Shown piece after piece: positions 41,655 through 51,920 of a stretch of 64,000 nucleotides of DNA. The position numbers and the translations under genes were made by a program. The stretch is from Aradus depressus (taxonomy: Eukaryota > Arthropoda > Insecta > Hemiptera > Aradidae). Positions within the stretch are counted from its first letter, which is position 1; the number at the start of each line of letters is the position of its first letter. The notes beneath the pieces are model-generated. The model searched no databases. It was not told the DNA's origin and was given only the letters and a program-made list of their open reading frames with translations. The stretch lies in the NCBI GenBank assembly GCA_963662175.1, contig OY759214.1:75776037-75840036 (forward strand). The letters are read 5' to 3'.

Positions 41655-41725
41655 ACTCAAAAAAGAGCGAATTGATTGATTAATTCGTACTGGGGAAGTA
41701 CATTGACGGTGATTCACTGACGACC
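41655..41725 (+). repeat. ACTTCCCC-family right-end fragment
   Basis: ATTGATTAATTCGTACTGGG, GAAGTACATTGACGGTG, ATTCACTGACGAC. Confidence 0.75.
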
Positions 41726-42560
41726 CTTGCATTATGTTTTGGACTCCCTCAGAAAACCCCCCTCGTTAAAGAAAAAGGAGGGATGCCACATAGCAACTAA
41801 GTTGGGTGATCTTAGAAAGTTTATGCAAATTTCATGAAACCGTTCTCTTGTGAACCTCAGTCAAAAAAATATACAAAAATTGAACGAGTGAACTTATCTA
41901 TACAACATGAAACAGATTTCTGATCAAACAGATAAATCATTTCAACCGTGTACAGACAAATTAATTTCATATATATAGCTAAATTGAAAATTAACGAAGC
42001 ATTCAATGTTTTTTAATTTCAATAAATAGATAATTTACAAATGCATGGATGCATTATTCTAGGTTGATTTTAATAGAAAAAATATATTTGGAGGGCATGA
42101 ACTAGATAATTATTGTGAAATAAAATGAAATTAAAATAAATTTTATTATTCTGGGATCGAGGTCGCCTAAGAATAAATACATATAGAGTATAGAGAAGGA
42201 ACAATGAGAAATAGTATCAGTATTTCGTAAAATGAAGTAAATAAAATAGTGCTACATTGGAGAAAACTAGAAATTAATAATATAAGATATACAAAAGAAT
42301 AACATGAAAAAACATAAAAATTCACAGCTTAATTATGAAAAAAAAAAAAAATAAAAGTATCTACTATATGTTTTATATTGTAAAAAATACAAAAAACAGT
42401 ATATAGATAAGAAAAAAATACATAGATTAATAAAAACGACAGAGCATAATACCGTGACGTTTGATTATGAAAGAGAAGGAAGGATGACCAGACAAGGTTT
42501 TAAATAAAATTAATTTTAGATGATTTATGCAGTATATATACTTTATAAATAATTTTATGA
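41726..42560. other. AT-rich, nothing recognised
   Basis: Long A-rich stretch, no frames or repeat ends. Confidence 0.4.
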
Positions 42561-42621
42561 ATTCACTATAGCTGACGGGAATCGAACTCACCACCTTTCG
42601 TCCGCTAACTAGGCCTCATAG

Positions 42622-43195
42622 TCGACAAATGATTAACTTGGAATCCTCACACGAGACTGAAAAGACAAGAAATGAATATTCAAATTAACTTTGAAAACAA
42701 AACGACTTATATACAACGCAGTACTGTAAACCTATATGGACTTACGGACTTGAACGTTGGGTTTCTGCCAAGGCCTACAATCTCCAACGCAAGCAATCCT
42801 TTCAATCCAAAACCCTTCGTACAATAATGTCTCTAACAAAACTCTTCACTCTGTACCTTATGTCACCGAAGTTGCTAATCCAAGTTTAAAAATATTATTT
42901 TCCTCTCTTAGTTCCCACAATAATGTTCTAGTCCGTGCCCTCCATTCTGCCACACTTCCCCAACTACGTTAAGCATCAATGGCCTAGAGACCTTCTTATC
43001 AGCAGCAGTGACAGTGATTGGTTACAAATGAGAGTAACTCAATGACTAGGGAGTCTCCCCACTGGGTGATTTCTCCCCTCTTGACATTTTTACATTGCCA
43101 ATTTCTCTGTCTTAGCACGTTTGCTTGTTGTATTTAGTTTTTATACATTTGTAAATATATATTTAATAAAATAAAATTAAAATAAATATATTTAT
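42622..43195 (+). pseudogene. Jockey-clade RT C-terminal pseudogene with 3' UTR
   Basis: LIVDK, stop, LTWNPHTRLKRQ, KRLIYNAVL, then KPIWTYGLERWVSAKAYNLQ RKQSFQSKTLRTIMS, later VKHQWPRDLL. These match the Jockey post-palm region in order, across several frameshifts and a large internal deletion after LTWNPH. The A/T-rich end near 43150-43195 (AATAAAATAAAATTAAAATA) may be the 3' end. It begins abruptly beside a tRNA-like scrap. Confidence 0.8.
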
Positions 43196-43414
43196 ATACC
43201 TATACATGTCCCTAGACATTCATACAACGCATGTAGGTATACAATAAAATAAACATTATAAAATATTCAGCAACGACCTAATACAAAGCAAATATTTATT
43301 TTATTCTGTCAATTTTCATATCAAAATATGAGATTTAACTTCGTTATTCATATTTATTTACAGGAAGGTTACCGTATTGACCGGGAACTTTGCATTATTT
43401 TACCTCACATACAA

Positions 43415-43835
43415 TGTACTTCCCCAGCAAGAATTAATCAAGTAAGTTTTCACTCTCCCTCTAAAACCATAAGGCAGTTTTGGCTAAAAGTCAATTATTG
43501 ACATAATTTCCTTCCTCAGCTATATGAAGTTATGTAGAGGAAGTTATGTAATCGGTGAGAAATGAGAGTTTTCACGTAATTTAATGTTTTCAAATCCTTT
43601 GATTCTATCCAGAACCCAAGGACAACACCTATAGTTGTTCAACCAAATCGGCCGAAAGGAATTGAGGGATCAAAGGAGAGTGTTCAACTAAAAATAACTG
43701 TCGGTATAACGAATGTATCAAGACAAAATTTATTAAGATGATTCAGAAGTCCCTGATGAATGAGTAACGAAACTTAATTGATTAGTTCGTACTGGGGAAG
43801 TACATTGTCGGTGAATCACCGACGACTTTTTTTTA
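43415..43835 (+). repeat. ACTTCCCC-family copy with both ends, preceded by an inverted end
   Basis: 43415-43500 is the right end on the minus strand (TGTACTTCCCCAGCAAGAAT). 43503-43835 is a plus copy from CCTTCCTCAGCTATATGAAG TTATGTAGAGGAAGT to GTACTGGGGAAGTACATTGT CGGTGAATCACCGACGAC, shortened internally. The right terminal palindrome GTCGGTGAATCACCGAC is perfect here. Confidence 0.85.
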
Positions 43836-44704
43836 TCAATTAACGCCCAATTATGTATAATATCTCCAATCAAATATCTCAATAATGTCAATAAAAATTT
43901 TTTTTATAACTTTTATTAACAAATTGGTATAACAGAAACCTCCTGATTAAATTCTCTATTGAATATTCAGCTGGGGTTGGTATCAATTATTTAAAATTTA
44001 AATCCTTCTCCCTTTGTGAGGGACGTGGTCGAATTCGGTTGAAGGTATTTCTGGCCCAATGTAGCACAGTCCCTTTGATGTTCACAGCGCCCTTCGAAAT
44101 AATTAGTTTGCTGAATGTATCAACAAGTCTACATCTACGATTCCTTGGGTACTTGTCACTAGACATTTGTTAACATTTCAGATATAGTGTCCATCTAGGA
44201 GATCGTCAACACTATCCTGGTAGTGTGTGGTTAGGGGAGCGCTTTAAAGTATTCACTAGCCTTCTACATTCATCTCCTTTAAGGTTTCGTTGATCATTCA
44301 CACTCTGCTATCAACGTAAGGATTTCAAACTCAGTAAGTTTAGTATCTGAAGAATTTAGATTCTCTTCAGTGTGATTATTTCCATAAAGTTTCGTATTGA
44401 AGACATTGAATTAAAAAACAAATTGTGAACAAAACTTTAGCCAAAACTCCCGTGAGAAAGAATTTATAGACACGAATGTTTGTGTTACTTTCTTCTCTCG
44501 CGAATTAACTCCATTCTGGCCTGGTCGCGCATTATTTCCATTCCAGGAAAGCTTCATGTACAACGGATTCGACGGCACCACATGAACCGTTCGGGAAAAT
44601 CTGAACTTCGAATTAAAATCTCCATGACCTGATAATATATGTGACATCAATGGTTAGGTTTTATCCATTCTGAGTCAAAGCGTACTCGGACGTCCCAAAA
44701 GTAT
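43836..44704. other. Nothing recognised
   Basis: Short minus frame 44411-44650 without motif; no repeat ends. Confidence 0.4.
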
Positions 44705-45105
44705 GCGTATGTAATGATGTAATGAAAGTATCGACATGGAATTTTATACTTAGATTCAAATCCTTATAAGAACGATATTTACCATAATATTTAGATGTTG
44801 CTTCCATATAACTTCACCCAAAATATGCAGGCGTCTTCACCTTGCACTATAGATGCCACAACCATGCAGGTCAAGTATAAGATATAATATAGCTGTGACA
44901 ACCATAATCTTGTATTAAAAATCTTAAAAAACCAATTCTGGCTAATTATCAATATAGTTGTGGTCCTTAGGTTTCTAGATACATACTTATATGAAATTTT
45001 GAATCGATCTCTTTCTAATGGGAGTTATCGAGTCTACTGACATACACAAAAACTGAATCCATTTCTGGATTTGGGATCAGACAACTCAATTTTGAATTTC
45101 TAACT
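44705..45105. repeat. Two opposed ACTTCCCC-family fragments
   Basis: Plus piece 44705-44785 (AATGAAAGTATCGACATGGA, TTCAAATCCTTATAAGAACG) and minus piece about 44940-45105 (TATGAAATTTTGAATCG, TCTAATGGGAGTTATCGAG). Confidence 0.55.
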
Positions 45106-45444
45106 GATTAAATAAATACCCTTATTGTACATATAGCTGAGAAAGTAGAAATGGTTCTCACTGAATTTTTTTGTTGTTTAGACTCAGAAACCCTCATTCA
45201 AATTTCTTCCAGTATTATTTAACTTTCCCTATGGGAAATTGAAAATATTACCAGTTGTTGGATCAATGAACACCAGTTGTGAACAGTAAATCATCGGAAT
45301 GTCACTTAGCTTTATTGCAGAACACTGAACTGTGTGCTTCCGATAATATTAGAGGTATAAATCTTACTAAACCTCTTATATTAAATTATAATAATTTATA
45401 CTGTATCATTGAACAATGGCAACATCACATTGGTAACTTATTTT
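45106..45444. other. Nothing recognised
   Basis: AT-rich; the plus frame 45279-45572 runs into the next family copy and is chance. Confidence 0.4.
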
Positions 45445-45690
45445 ACTTTCCCCGCTCTACGAAATATAGGGGAATTTATGTAATATGCCAGAAACTCGAT
45501 TCGGAATTTCATGTTTTCCAATCTCCAGATTCCAAAAATGAGGAAAAACTATTTCCGTGTATGTACCTATGAACCCTCTCTCTAACAACGACACCTATTA
45601 ACTTTCAGCCAAATCGACCAAAAGAAAGGGGAATATTAGGGAGGGAGGCTTAATACAAAAACTCTAGTAACTGCCAATTTTTAATGTTTC
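45445..45690 (+). repeat. ACTTCCCC-family copy, left half
   Basis: ACTTTCCCCGCTCTACGAAA TATAGGGGAA, TGCCAGAAACTCGATTCGG, AATTTCATGTTTTCC, TTTCAGCCAAATCGACC, GGGGAATATTAGGGAGGG. Confidence 0.8.
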
Positions 45691-45704
45691 AACGTCTCCC
45701 GAAT

Positions 45705-45900
45705 AAGACCGTTTTCACGATGATGCCTGTGCGTATGTGTTTGTGATTGTAAAGATGTGAGCGCTCTACCGCAAAAACGATTGCAACAATGAATTTGAAA
45801 TTTGGAATTAAGATGTCACATGTAGTAACTTAAATCTGATCAGATTTTGGCTGAAATCGGACGGAAATTTAGACGACTTAATGTCATTTATGTTATTTAA
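45705..45900 (+). repeat. 'GAGCGCTCT/CACATGTGCTAAC' repeat, copy 3
   Basis: ATGATGCCTGTGCGTATGTG, GTGAGCGCTCTACC, AAACGATTGCAACAATGAA, AAGATGTCACATGTAGTAAC, GAAATCGGACGG. Confidence 0.65.
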
Positions 45901-46019
45901 TTTCACAAGCATCTTACAGTTTAAGCATTATAAAAAATAATTGTGTTTTGAATGAAATATAATTGACTGCCAATTCACATGCATATTATTATAAATGCTA
46001 ATTTTGACAATGTATATTC

Positions 46020-46105
46020 AACCAAATTGGTAAATTGGATTTAGAGAGAGAGCAAGAACTAAGTTGATTCGTACTGAAGATGTACATTGGAGATTCATCG
46101 ACGAC
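46020..46105 (+). repeat. ACTTCCCC-family right-end fragment
   Basis: TTGGATTTAGAGAGAGAGCA, GATTCGTACTGAAGATGTAC, ATTGGAGATTCATCGACGAC. Confidence 0.6.
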
Positions 46106-46609
46106 GTTTTTGGGTGTAATAAGATAATTTACAGATACGCGATTAATGGTTGAACTCTTATTGTCTTATAGCCAATTTGCCTTTAGCATCAATGAACTTT
46201 AACGATTACTTAAACTAAAATGGTTAGGATCCGGAGATTCCTGATCTTTACGAGTTCAATTTCCTTAAAGAAAGCCACTCTTCGTGCTGGCCTCGTTTCA
46301 CACACTGCCCGAAAGATGTCGAACTAATAGCCGCTATATATAAATGTATCCTTTTCACGATGTTGGGTTACTAGCTCTGGTATTTTGTGATTATCATGTG
46401 GAACATAAACGAAATGTATGTAGAGCATCTCTGGAATGTTCCCAAGCATTAATGTCGAGTTCCTACATACATAGGAAACAGACCGTGTACAAAATGAAAT
46501 TGTGTGTTCTCAGTGAAGAGGTTTGCCAGGTGTAATTTGCCAAAGATGGGGACAGGATCAAAAAAAATCGGGATTTAAACTGCTCAATAATACTTTAAAA
46601 CTCTTTAAT
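46106..46609. other. Nothing recognised
   Basis: 63-residue plus frame 46344-46535 has no motif. Confidence 0.35.
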
Positions 46610-47100
46610 ATCTAGGAGGTAAAATGAACTTAAGCACACCGCTCTTCAGATGGGACGTTAAGCGCTAGTCCCGAGCCTGTACGATATCAGGTACACTCCC
46701 CTAGGAGAATGAAAATTTAAGGTAGGAAAAATTTAGGACTCCCAGAGTGACGAAAGAGCGCCCTGGTAGTAGGCGATGTGTCCACTTAGTTATATGAATC
46801 ATAATTAACTAATTTGATGCCCCACTCGATGGTATTCGTTGACTTTTGATTTTTAGAGTTTGACAATATGGCGGCCAGCGTCGGTCATTTTGTTTTTTCG
46901 AGAATGTATCATTAAACTCCATTAACACTCATTAAAATGGGTACCGCCCTTTAGCTCTCTGAGGGAACAAATAATACAAAATTGTGAAAAACAATACCCT
47001 CTCTTACACAAAAGAAGTGTTGGGAAATACTTAATTCCTAAATAATAATCTCTATCATGTTGATTTTTCCGGCATTTTTTTTTTTAGAGCTGTTTTTTTT
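46610..47100 (-). repeat. Composite repeat, copy 2 (inverted partner of 40950-41352)
   Basis: SINE K, then ATTTGATGCCCCACTCGATG, GACTTTTGATTTTTAGAGTT, TGACAATATGGCGGCCAGCG, an AT-rich part matching 40800-40940 in reverse, then a half foldback (GTTGATTTTTCCGGCATTTT). Confidence 0.8.
46612..46800 (+). mobile_element. SINE copy K (head lost)
   Basis: GAGGTAAAATGAACTTAAGC, CAGATGGGACGTTAAGCGCT, GTACGATATCAGGTACA, TTTAGGACTCCCAGAG, GTAGTAGGCGATGTG. It is the inverted counterpart of copy T and shares its break at the head. Confidence 0.85.
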
Positions 47101-47180
47101 GTTAATACTTCGTTTCATTATAAACTTTGTTGTGGCCAAAAGTACGTGGAAGTGTCTATAGTATCTCATCCAAGTATTAC
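47056..47180. mobile_element. Foldback MITE half
   Basis: GTTGATTTTTCCGGCATTTT, TAGAGCTGTTTT and GTACGTGGAAGTGTCT; the partner arm is missing. Confidence 0.6.
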
Positions 47181-47564
47181 TACCCCTTGAAACTATCATT
47201 CGTGCATCATCAATCTCTAAAAATCTCCAAAAATATCGTGTAATCTCTAAAATTTGTAAGTAGAAGAGAATGTATTGCATGACATTTTTCAGTAAATCAT
47301 TAGGAGATATTTAGAGTTTTCTCGACCCTCTGAGAAAATACCATTTTACGTTTTGATAACGTTAGAATGAGTTTTCTGTAATCTGTATGGGATGTTATCT
47401 ACATTCCCAACGTGCTTCTTTCTAGCAGGATAGCGGGATAAGGCTAAATGAGGCTCAGCTAGGCGAGAGGCAGAAGATAGATAAATGTATCCCATTTCTC
47501 AAAGAGAAAAAAATGATAATTTTATTTTTCAAAAATGGTTTGGCTTATATTTGGCTCAAACGAG
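47181..47564. other. Nothing recognised
   Basis: No repeat ends or convincing frame. Confidence 0.4.
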
Positions 47565-47790
47565 TTTTTACCTTCCCAAGTATAGAGGAAGTTATGCAAC
47601 CAGTCAGAAATATGAGGCTGAGTTTTCAACGGAAATTCATCTTGATTTTTTCAAAAAAAAAAAAAAAGAAGATACCTCTGGAAAAAAATTCCAGAAAAAT
47701 CAACATAGTAACATCTCGAAAGAAGTTTAAAAAACTGAATTTTATGTTATTCGAAACCCTGATCCAAAAAATGAAAAATAAATCCTGACA
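47565..47790 (+). repeat. ACTTCCCC-family fragment interrupted by a foldback half
   Basis: 47565-47650 (CCTTCCCAAGTATAGAGGAA GTTATGC, GAGTTTTCAACGGAAATTC) and 47722-47790 (GAATTTTATGTTATTCGAAA, CCTGATCCAAAAAATG) are consecutive family sequence. 47651-47721 between them is foldback-family DNA (ATACCTCTGGAAAAAAATTC, CAGAAAAATCAAC). Confidence 0.75.
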
Positions 47791-47859
47791 CTCTTCATCG
47801 CTTGAACAACAAACCTCGCGATGTTTCATCTCACTTAATGGAAGAAACCTCGTTGAAGT

Positions 47860-48060
47860 TACCTGTTTTTTTCCAGAGGTGTCTTCTTCTTTCTTTTTTT
47901 GACAATATTTCGGGACACTTCCACGTCCCTTTTAGTGGTCACTATGAAGTGAAGTAAACCATTATGACCAGAAAAAGGGACGTGGAAGTGTCCCAAAATA
48001 TAGTCAAAAAAGAAAAAACAAGAAACCTTTGGAAAAAAAAATGCCGCAAAAACCAACGTA
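47860..48060. mobile_element. Foldback MITE, copy 2
   Basis: Arms TTTTTTTCCAGAGGTGTCTT ... TTGACAATATTTCGGGACAC TTCCACGTCCCTTTTAGTGG and their complement GGGACGTGGAAGTGTCCCAA ... GAAACCTTTGGAAAAAAAAA. About 60 bases of loop. Confidence 0.85.
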
Positions 48061-48144
48061 CCTAATACTTTCAGGAGGTAAACATTCTCATGGCGTGCTT
48101 TACAATGACTTCTATGTGCAATATTTTGACAAATGATCTTTATT

Positions 48145-48560
48145 TTTACTTCCCCAGCTATACTATGTATAGGCGAAGTTATGTATTTGGTCAAAAATTG
48201 TATACGGTTTTCAACGAAATTTCATGTTTTCCGACTCCAGGATCCAAATATGAAAAAAAAAATCTGTAGTCTGTCAACACTCCCGATCTAAATGAATGTA
48301 TCATCAGAAAATTGTATATGTGAATCCAAAACCCTCCAACGACGACACCTATTATTTTTCAGACAAATCGACCAAAGGGAATGAGGGATTAGGGGGGAGG
48401 CTTACACAAAATTTCGTATGGGAATTCAAAACCTTATAAGGTCTACACTTATTAGTTAAGGGGGTGATCAGAGGGTAGTCAATTCAAAAACCCGATTACT
48501 GCCAATGTAATGAATGTATGACATGATATTTCATGTTTGAAGTTAAAACCTATAACTATG
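48145..48560 (+). repeat. ACTTCCCC-family copy, most of the length
   Basis: TTACTTCCCCAGCTATACTA TGTATAGGCGAAGT, TTTTCAACGAAATTTCATGT, AACACTCCCGATCTAAATGA, ATTTTTCAGACAAATCGACC, GCCAATGTAATGAATGTATG. Confidence 0.85.
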
Positions 48561-48564
48561 GTGT

Positions 48565-48690
48565 GATCCATAGTGACCAGACGAGGGTAACTAGAAGTGT
48601 CCCGAAATGTTGTGGGAAAAAGAAAAAATTAAGACACTTCTGGAAGAAAATGCCGGAAAAATCAACATATTAACATCCCAGAGAAGTTTA
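48565..48690. mobile_element. Foldback MITE half
   Basis: CATAGTGACCAGACGAGGG, AGTGTCCCGAAATGTTGTGG, GACACTTCTGGAAGAAAATG, CCGGAAAAATCAAC. Confidence 0.65.
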
Positions 48691-49404
48691 AGAAACACGA
48701 AAGAAACCTTGTCCCAGTATTGCAATTGTAATAATATTTCCTTATTATAATAATTAAAAATATAAGATATATAAAAACAAGTCTTCTATATACAGACTGA
48801 GCGGAGAATCCAAAAAGATATCCAAATACCCAAAATATTAAATACCTCTGTGGGTTCGAGGGAGAACCACTATAAATATTGACAAATGAATGGTTAGGAT
48901 ATGAAAGGACAAGGTTTTTGAAAATTAGTAAAAATATTTTTTGCTATCAAATATATAAAAAGAAAACTCCTTATGCATAAAGTTGCCCAACTAAAAAGAA
49001 AACAAAAATAAAAAAAACATATTTGATGAAAAAAATTGGAAGAAATTTTAATTTTCCTTTTTCCACCAACGTATTCAAAAAATGTGTTTACAAAATAACG
49101 AGAGATCTGTTGGTATTTAAAATGAGAAAATAAAATACTCTCTCCCATGGAATAATTAAAAATACTAATAAAAACAAATGAAGTAATTAAACAATGTCTA
49201 CCAAGTTCAGACAGGCACTCAATTTCTTATATAAAAATCCAGGTGATGACTCCCCGTTGAATCGAATTAATATTAATTTAATTTGCACTAAAAATTATTT
49301 AAATAATATTGTAATTATTAATGCTACAGCCGAGAGTGTGGCAACTGCTCGACTTGTTGTCATAGGGGATGATACATGTTTGTTTCGTTTGCAAGTAATC
49401 TTAG
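48691..49404. other. AT-rich, nothing recognised
   Basis: Low-complexity frame on the minus strand at 48894-49148 (many F, I, K), no motif. Confidence 0.4.
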
Positions 49405-49407
49405 TTA

Positions 49408-49516
49408 ATGCGACTCATGCCCGGGCTTTACCTACGAGGTCATATCGCCTACTACCAGACCGCTTTGAGCCCGACACTACTGTGGCAGTCCGCATAGCAC
49501 TGAGCTACCGGCGCCT
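49408..49516 (-). mobile_element. SINE copy U (only the two ends)
   Basis: GCGACTCATGCCCGGGCTTT, CGCCTACTACCAGACCGC, then a jump of about 230 bases to CATAGCACTGAGCTACCGGC GCC. The plus frame 49194-49520 crosses it and is chance. Confidence 0.85.
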
Positions 49517-49868
49517 CTAGAATGGTATGGTGACTGAACCAATAGCAAGAATAGCGATGTGATCTAAGTAGCTCAGTGGGGCTTTCAGTAGTCCTTATGT
49601 AAACAGTAGTTAGTTGTTCCATACTTAGTAGGATGATAGGAAGAGGGGCTGTATCAAAACAAGTCCCAATGTAAACAAACCCGACCTTGGGCCTTTAAAC
49701 AACAACATCCAGATGCTTAATTATACATTTATAGGTATGTGAAACATAATACGTTAATTATAATCTATACTGGTGGCAAAGTGGCAAAAAAAATTAACAA
49801 AAGGCACCAAATCAGGTCAAACATTCAGGGTTCCGTAGTGGAATAATGCATTTATATATTATATAAAG
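49517..49868. other. One shared repeat piece, otherwise nothing
   Basis: 49785-49856 (TTAACAAAAGGCACCAAATC, GGGTTCCGTAGTGGAATAAT) is the inverted partner of 11305-11365. Confidence 0.45.
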
Positions 49869-50183
49869 AGGGCGCCGGTAGCTCAGTGGTATGCGTGCTT
49901 GTCTGCTGAGCTCAAGGTCGTGGGTTCGAATCTGGGAGGTCAAATAAACTTAAGCACGCCGTCCTTCGGATGGGACGTTAAGCGATGGTCCCGAGCCTGT
50001 ACGATGTCAGGTACTCGTTAAAGACCACTGCCCTAGGTGAATAAAAATTTAGGGTCGACAAAATTTAGGACTCCCACAGTAGTCGGGCTCATGTCCACCA
50101 GAGTGACGGAAGAGCGCTCTGGTAGTAGGCGATATGACCTCGTAGTTAAAGCCCGGGGATGAGTCATAAAACCTAACCTAACC
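49869..50183 (+). mobile_element. tRNA-derived SINE, copy D (nearly full length)
   Basis: Head GGCGCCGGTAGCTCAGTGGT (A-box), GGTCGTGGGTTCGAATC (B-box), a short deletion after the head, complete body and tail CATAAAACCTAACCTAACCT. ATTATATAAA before (49858-49867) and AATATATAAA after (50187-50196) match at 9 of 10 bases. Confidence 0.9.
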
Positions 50184-50248
50184 TATAATATATAAATTAA
50201 TATATGTATTCATTTTAATATTATTAATAATTATATTTATATTTATTG

Positions 50249-50303
50249 TATATTTTTTAAATTAAATTAATCAATTATTGATTAATTTAATTTAAAAAAT
50301 ATA
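50249..50303. repeat. Perfect 55-bp AT palindrome
   Basis: 27-base arms, TATATTTTTTAAATTAAATT AATCAAT and its exact complement, around one central T (50276). All A/T except one C and one G. It lies 66 bp after SINE D. Confidence 0.9.
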
Positions 50304-51044
50304 TATATTCATATGTGATAGTAGTTCTATAGCGAGAGTTCTTTAACGGTTGACTTTTCGAATTTAATGTATAAAACAAAAAATGTAGACCATCAAATTT
50401 CGAACAGTTTTTGAGTATTTAACATAATTACGAATTGGGGGAACGAGGGGGGGAGAGGGAGGGGGGGAGGGGCTGCTAATACGCTAAAGTGTTTGTTTAA
50501 TTGAACATTGAGTGGAACATCGTTTTAAAGGTCTTAAATAGGCCATTAGGCATCAAATATTTTCATTTATAGTGAAAGGGTGGAAAGGAAAGGATAAACC
50601 ACAGACCTCAAAATCATCAAAAATTTCAAATTATTTCTAAAAACACGTAACATTGACTAACTGGGCAGATAACGATGCCCAGAGTTATGCCGGGAAAAGC
50701 CGGGCAACCTGTCACCATAAGGTATATGAAGAAAATTATATGATGAAAATGTTAAAATTTTAAAACAATCCCGAAACAATAGTAGTATAAAACAGTAAAA
50801 TACTAATACCTTTAAAATTGTGGTTAATTTAAATGATTAAATATCGTTTTAATTAATTTTAGTAGGTAATAAGCAGTGCTTCAGAGTCCCAAATAATTAA
50901 TAAATATTAATGTACAAGAATTGATGAAAATCCTTTGAAAGCCTTCGGTTACTTTCAATGAATTAGCAAAGTACGCTTTTTGTATAATTAATATTTTCAT
51001 TCAAGTACCAGTTTCAGAAAGCTCGCCCAGAAATGATTGTTTAG
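50304..51044. other. Nothing recognised
   Basis: G-rich run at 50438-50472 (GGGGGAGAGGG type), otherwise AT-rich. Confidence 0.4.
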
Positions 51045-51195
51045 TTTCTCAGTATAGGGAAAGGTATATAATCGGTCAAAAATTAGATGCTGAGTTCCCC
51101 TGATTCCAAAAATTAAAAAAAAAAATCTGTACTTCAGTATTTTTGTGAACACGATAACACCCGATAGAATGGATGTACCGACAGGAAATTTTATA
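51045..51195 (+). repeat. ACTTCCCC-family copy (host of Tigger and Helitrons), part 1
   Basis: TTTCTCAGTATAGGGAAAGG, TAATCGGTCAAAAATTAGAT, ACGATAACACCCGATAGAAT, GGATGTACCGACAGGAAATT. Continues at 51778 and again at 60462. Confidence 0.8.
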
Positions 51196-51777
51196 CAGTA
51201 GAGTGTAGATTATCCGAACGTTCAATTATCCGAAATGGCTTCATGGAAAAAAAAAAATCAAATTAGTTTTTCCACCAACTTCCATGAGGGAAGCCTAATC
51301 ATTCATTGTGAGGTGTACATTGAATTGGTTAGTGGTAACATATTTTAAGTAAAACTTACATATCGACAAAAAGAAAACGAGTAGTGCTTTCATTAAAAGA
51401 TAAAATGGAAATTATTATGCGGCTGAAGAAAGGTGAAACGGGTCAGGCATTAGCTATGAAGTTCGGGTGTTGGTAAATCAACGATAATGGGAATATAAAA
51501 AAATTCTGATTCAATCACTAAGTATGTACTTAATCTTAACAGTGAGCAGGGCAGTTCATGAACTATGAAAAAACCTAAATCCGAATTGTTGGAAGATGCT
51601 GCATTTACTTGGTTTTTGCAAAAATGGGCTTCTGGGCAGCCCATTTTTTGCGAAAAAGCAGTGGAATGAAACATGAAGCTTATTCTCTTCATTCATCGCA
51701 AGTTCTGGGTGGCTGAAAAATTTCGATTATCCAAACCACCCCACACAACATTAGTTCGGATAATCGACGCTTTACTG
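51196..51777 (+). mobile_element. Tigger-type transposon, internally deleted (582 bp), TA-flanked
   Basis: Ends CAGTAGAGTGTAGATTATCC GAAC and, on the complement, CAGTAAAGCGTCGATTATCC GAAC; TA at 51194-51195 and 51778-51779. It carries a broken N-terminal transposase segment. The interrupted ACTTCCCC copy reads straight across it. Confidence 0.9.
51366..51669 (+). pseudogene. Tigger transposase DNA-binding domain, pseudogene
   Basis: First frame: KRKRVVLSLKDKMEIIMRLK KGETGQALAMKFG, then a one-base insertion near 51466, then VGKSTIMGI: a pipsqueak/CENP-B-type helix-turn-helix. Second part (about 51567-51669): KKPKSELLEDAAFTWFLQKW ASGQPIFCEKAVE, the second (Tc5/CENP-B) helix-turn-helix that follows it in pogo/Tigger proteins. 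The DDE catalytic domain is missing. Together with the C-terminus in the 3904-4591 element, this shows a Tigger family once active in this genome. Confidence 0.88.
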
Positions 51778-51920
51778 TATATGTATCCCCAGATCTCCAT
51801 AAGGACGACAACTTTGAATTGTCAGTTGAATTGGCCAGAGGGAAGGGCGGATTCAGAGGTGGGGCTCAACTCAAAAACCCCAATGTATTGAATGTATCGA
51901 GATGGAATTTTATATTTAAA
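51778..51920 (+). repeat. ACTTCCCC-family copy, part 2
   Basis: TATGTATCCCCAGATCTCCA, TAAGGACGACAACTTTGAAT, TGAATGTATCGAGATGGAAT, TTTATATTTAAA; the last base is the A of the Helitron target. Confidence 0.85.

Noticed and set aside
42566..42622. tRNA-like sequence on the minus strand (GTGAGTTCGATTCCCGTC)
   Set aside because: A B-box-like word exists, but no matching acceptor stem or A-box; probably a relic.
47859..48194. 111-codon minus-strand frame
   Set aside because: It crosses the foldback MITE and the end of an ACTTCCCC copy.
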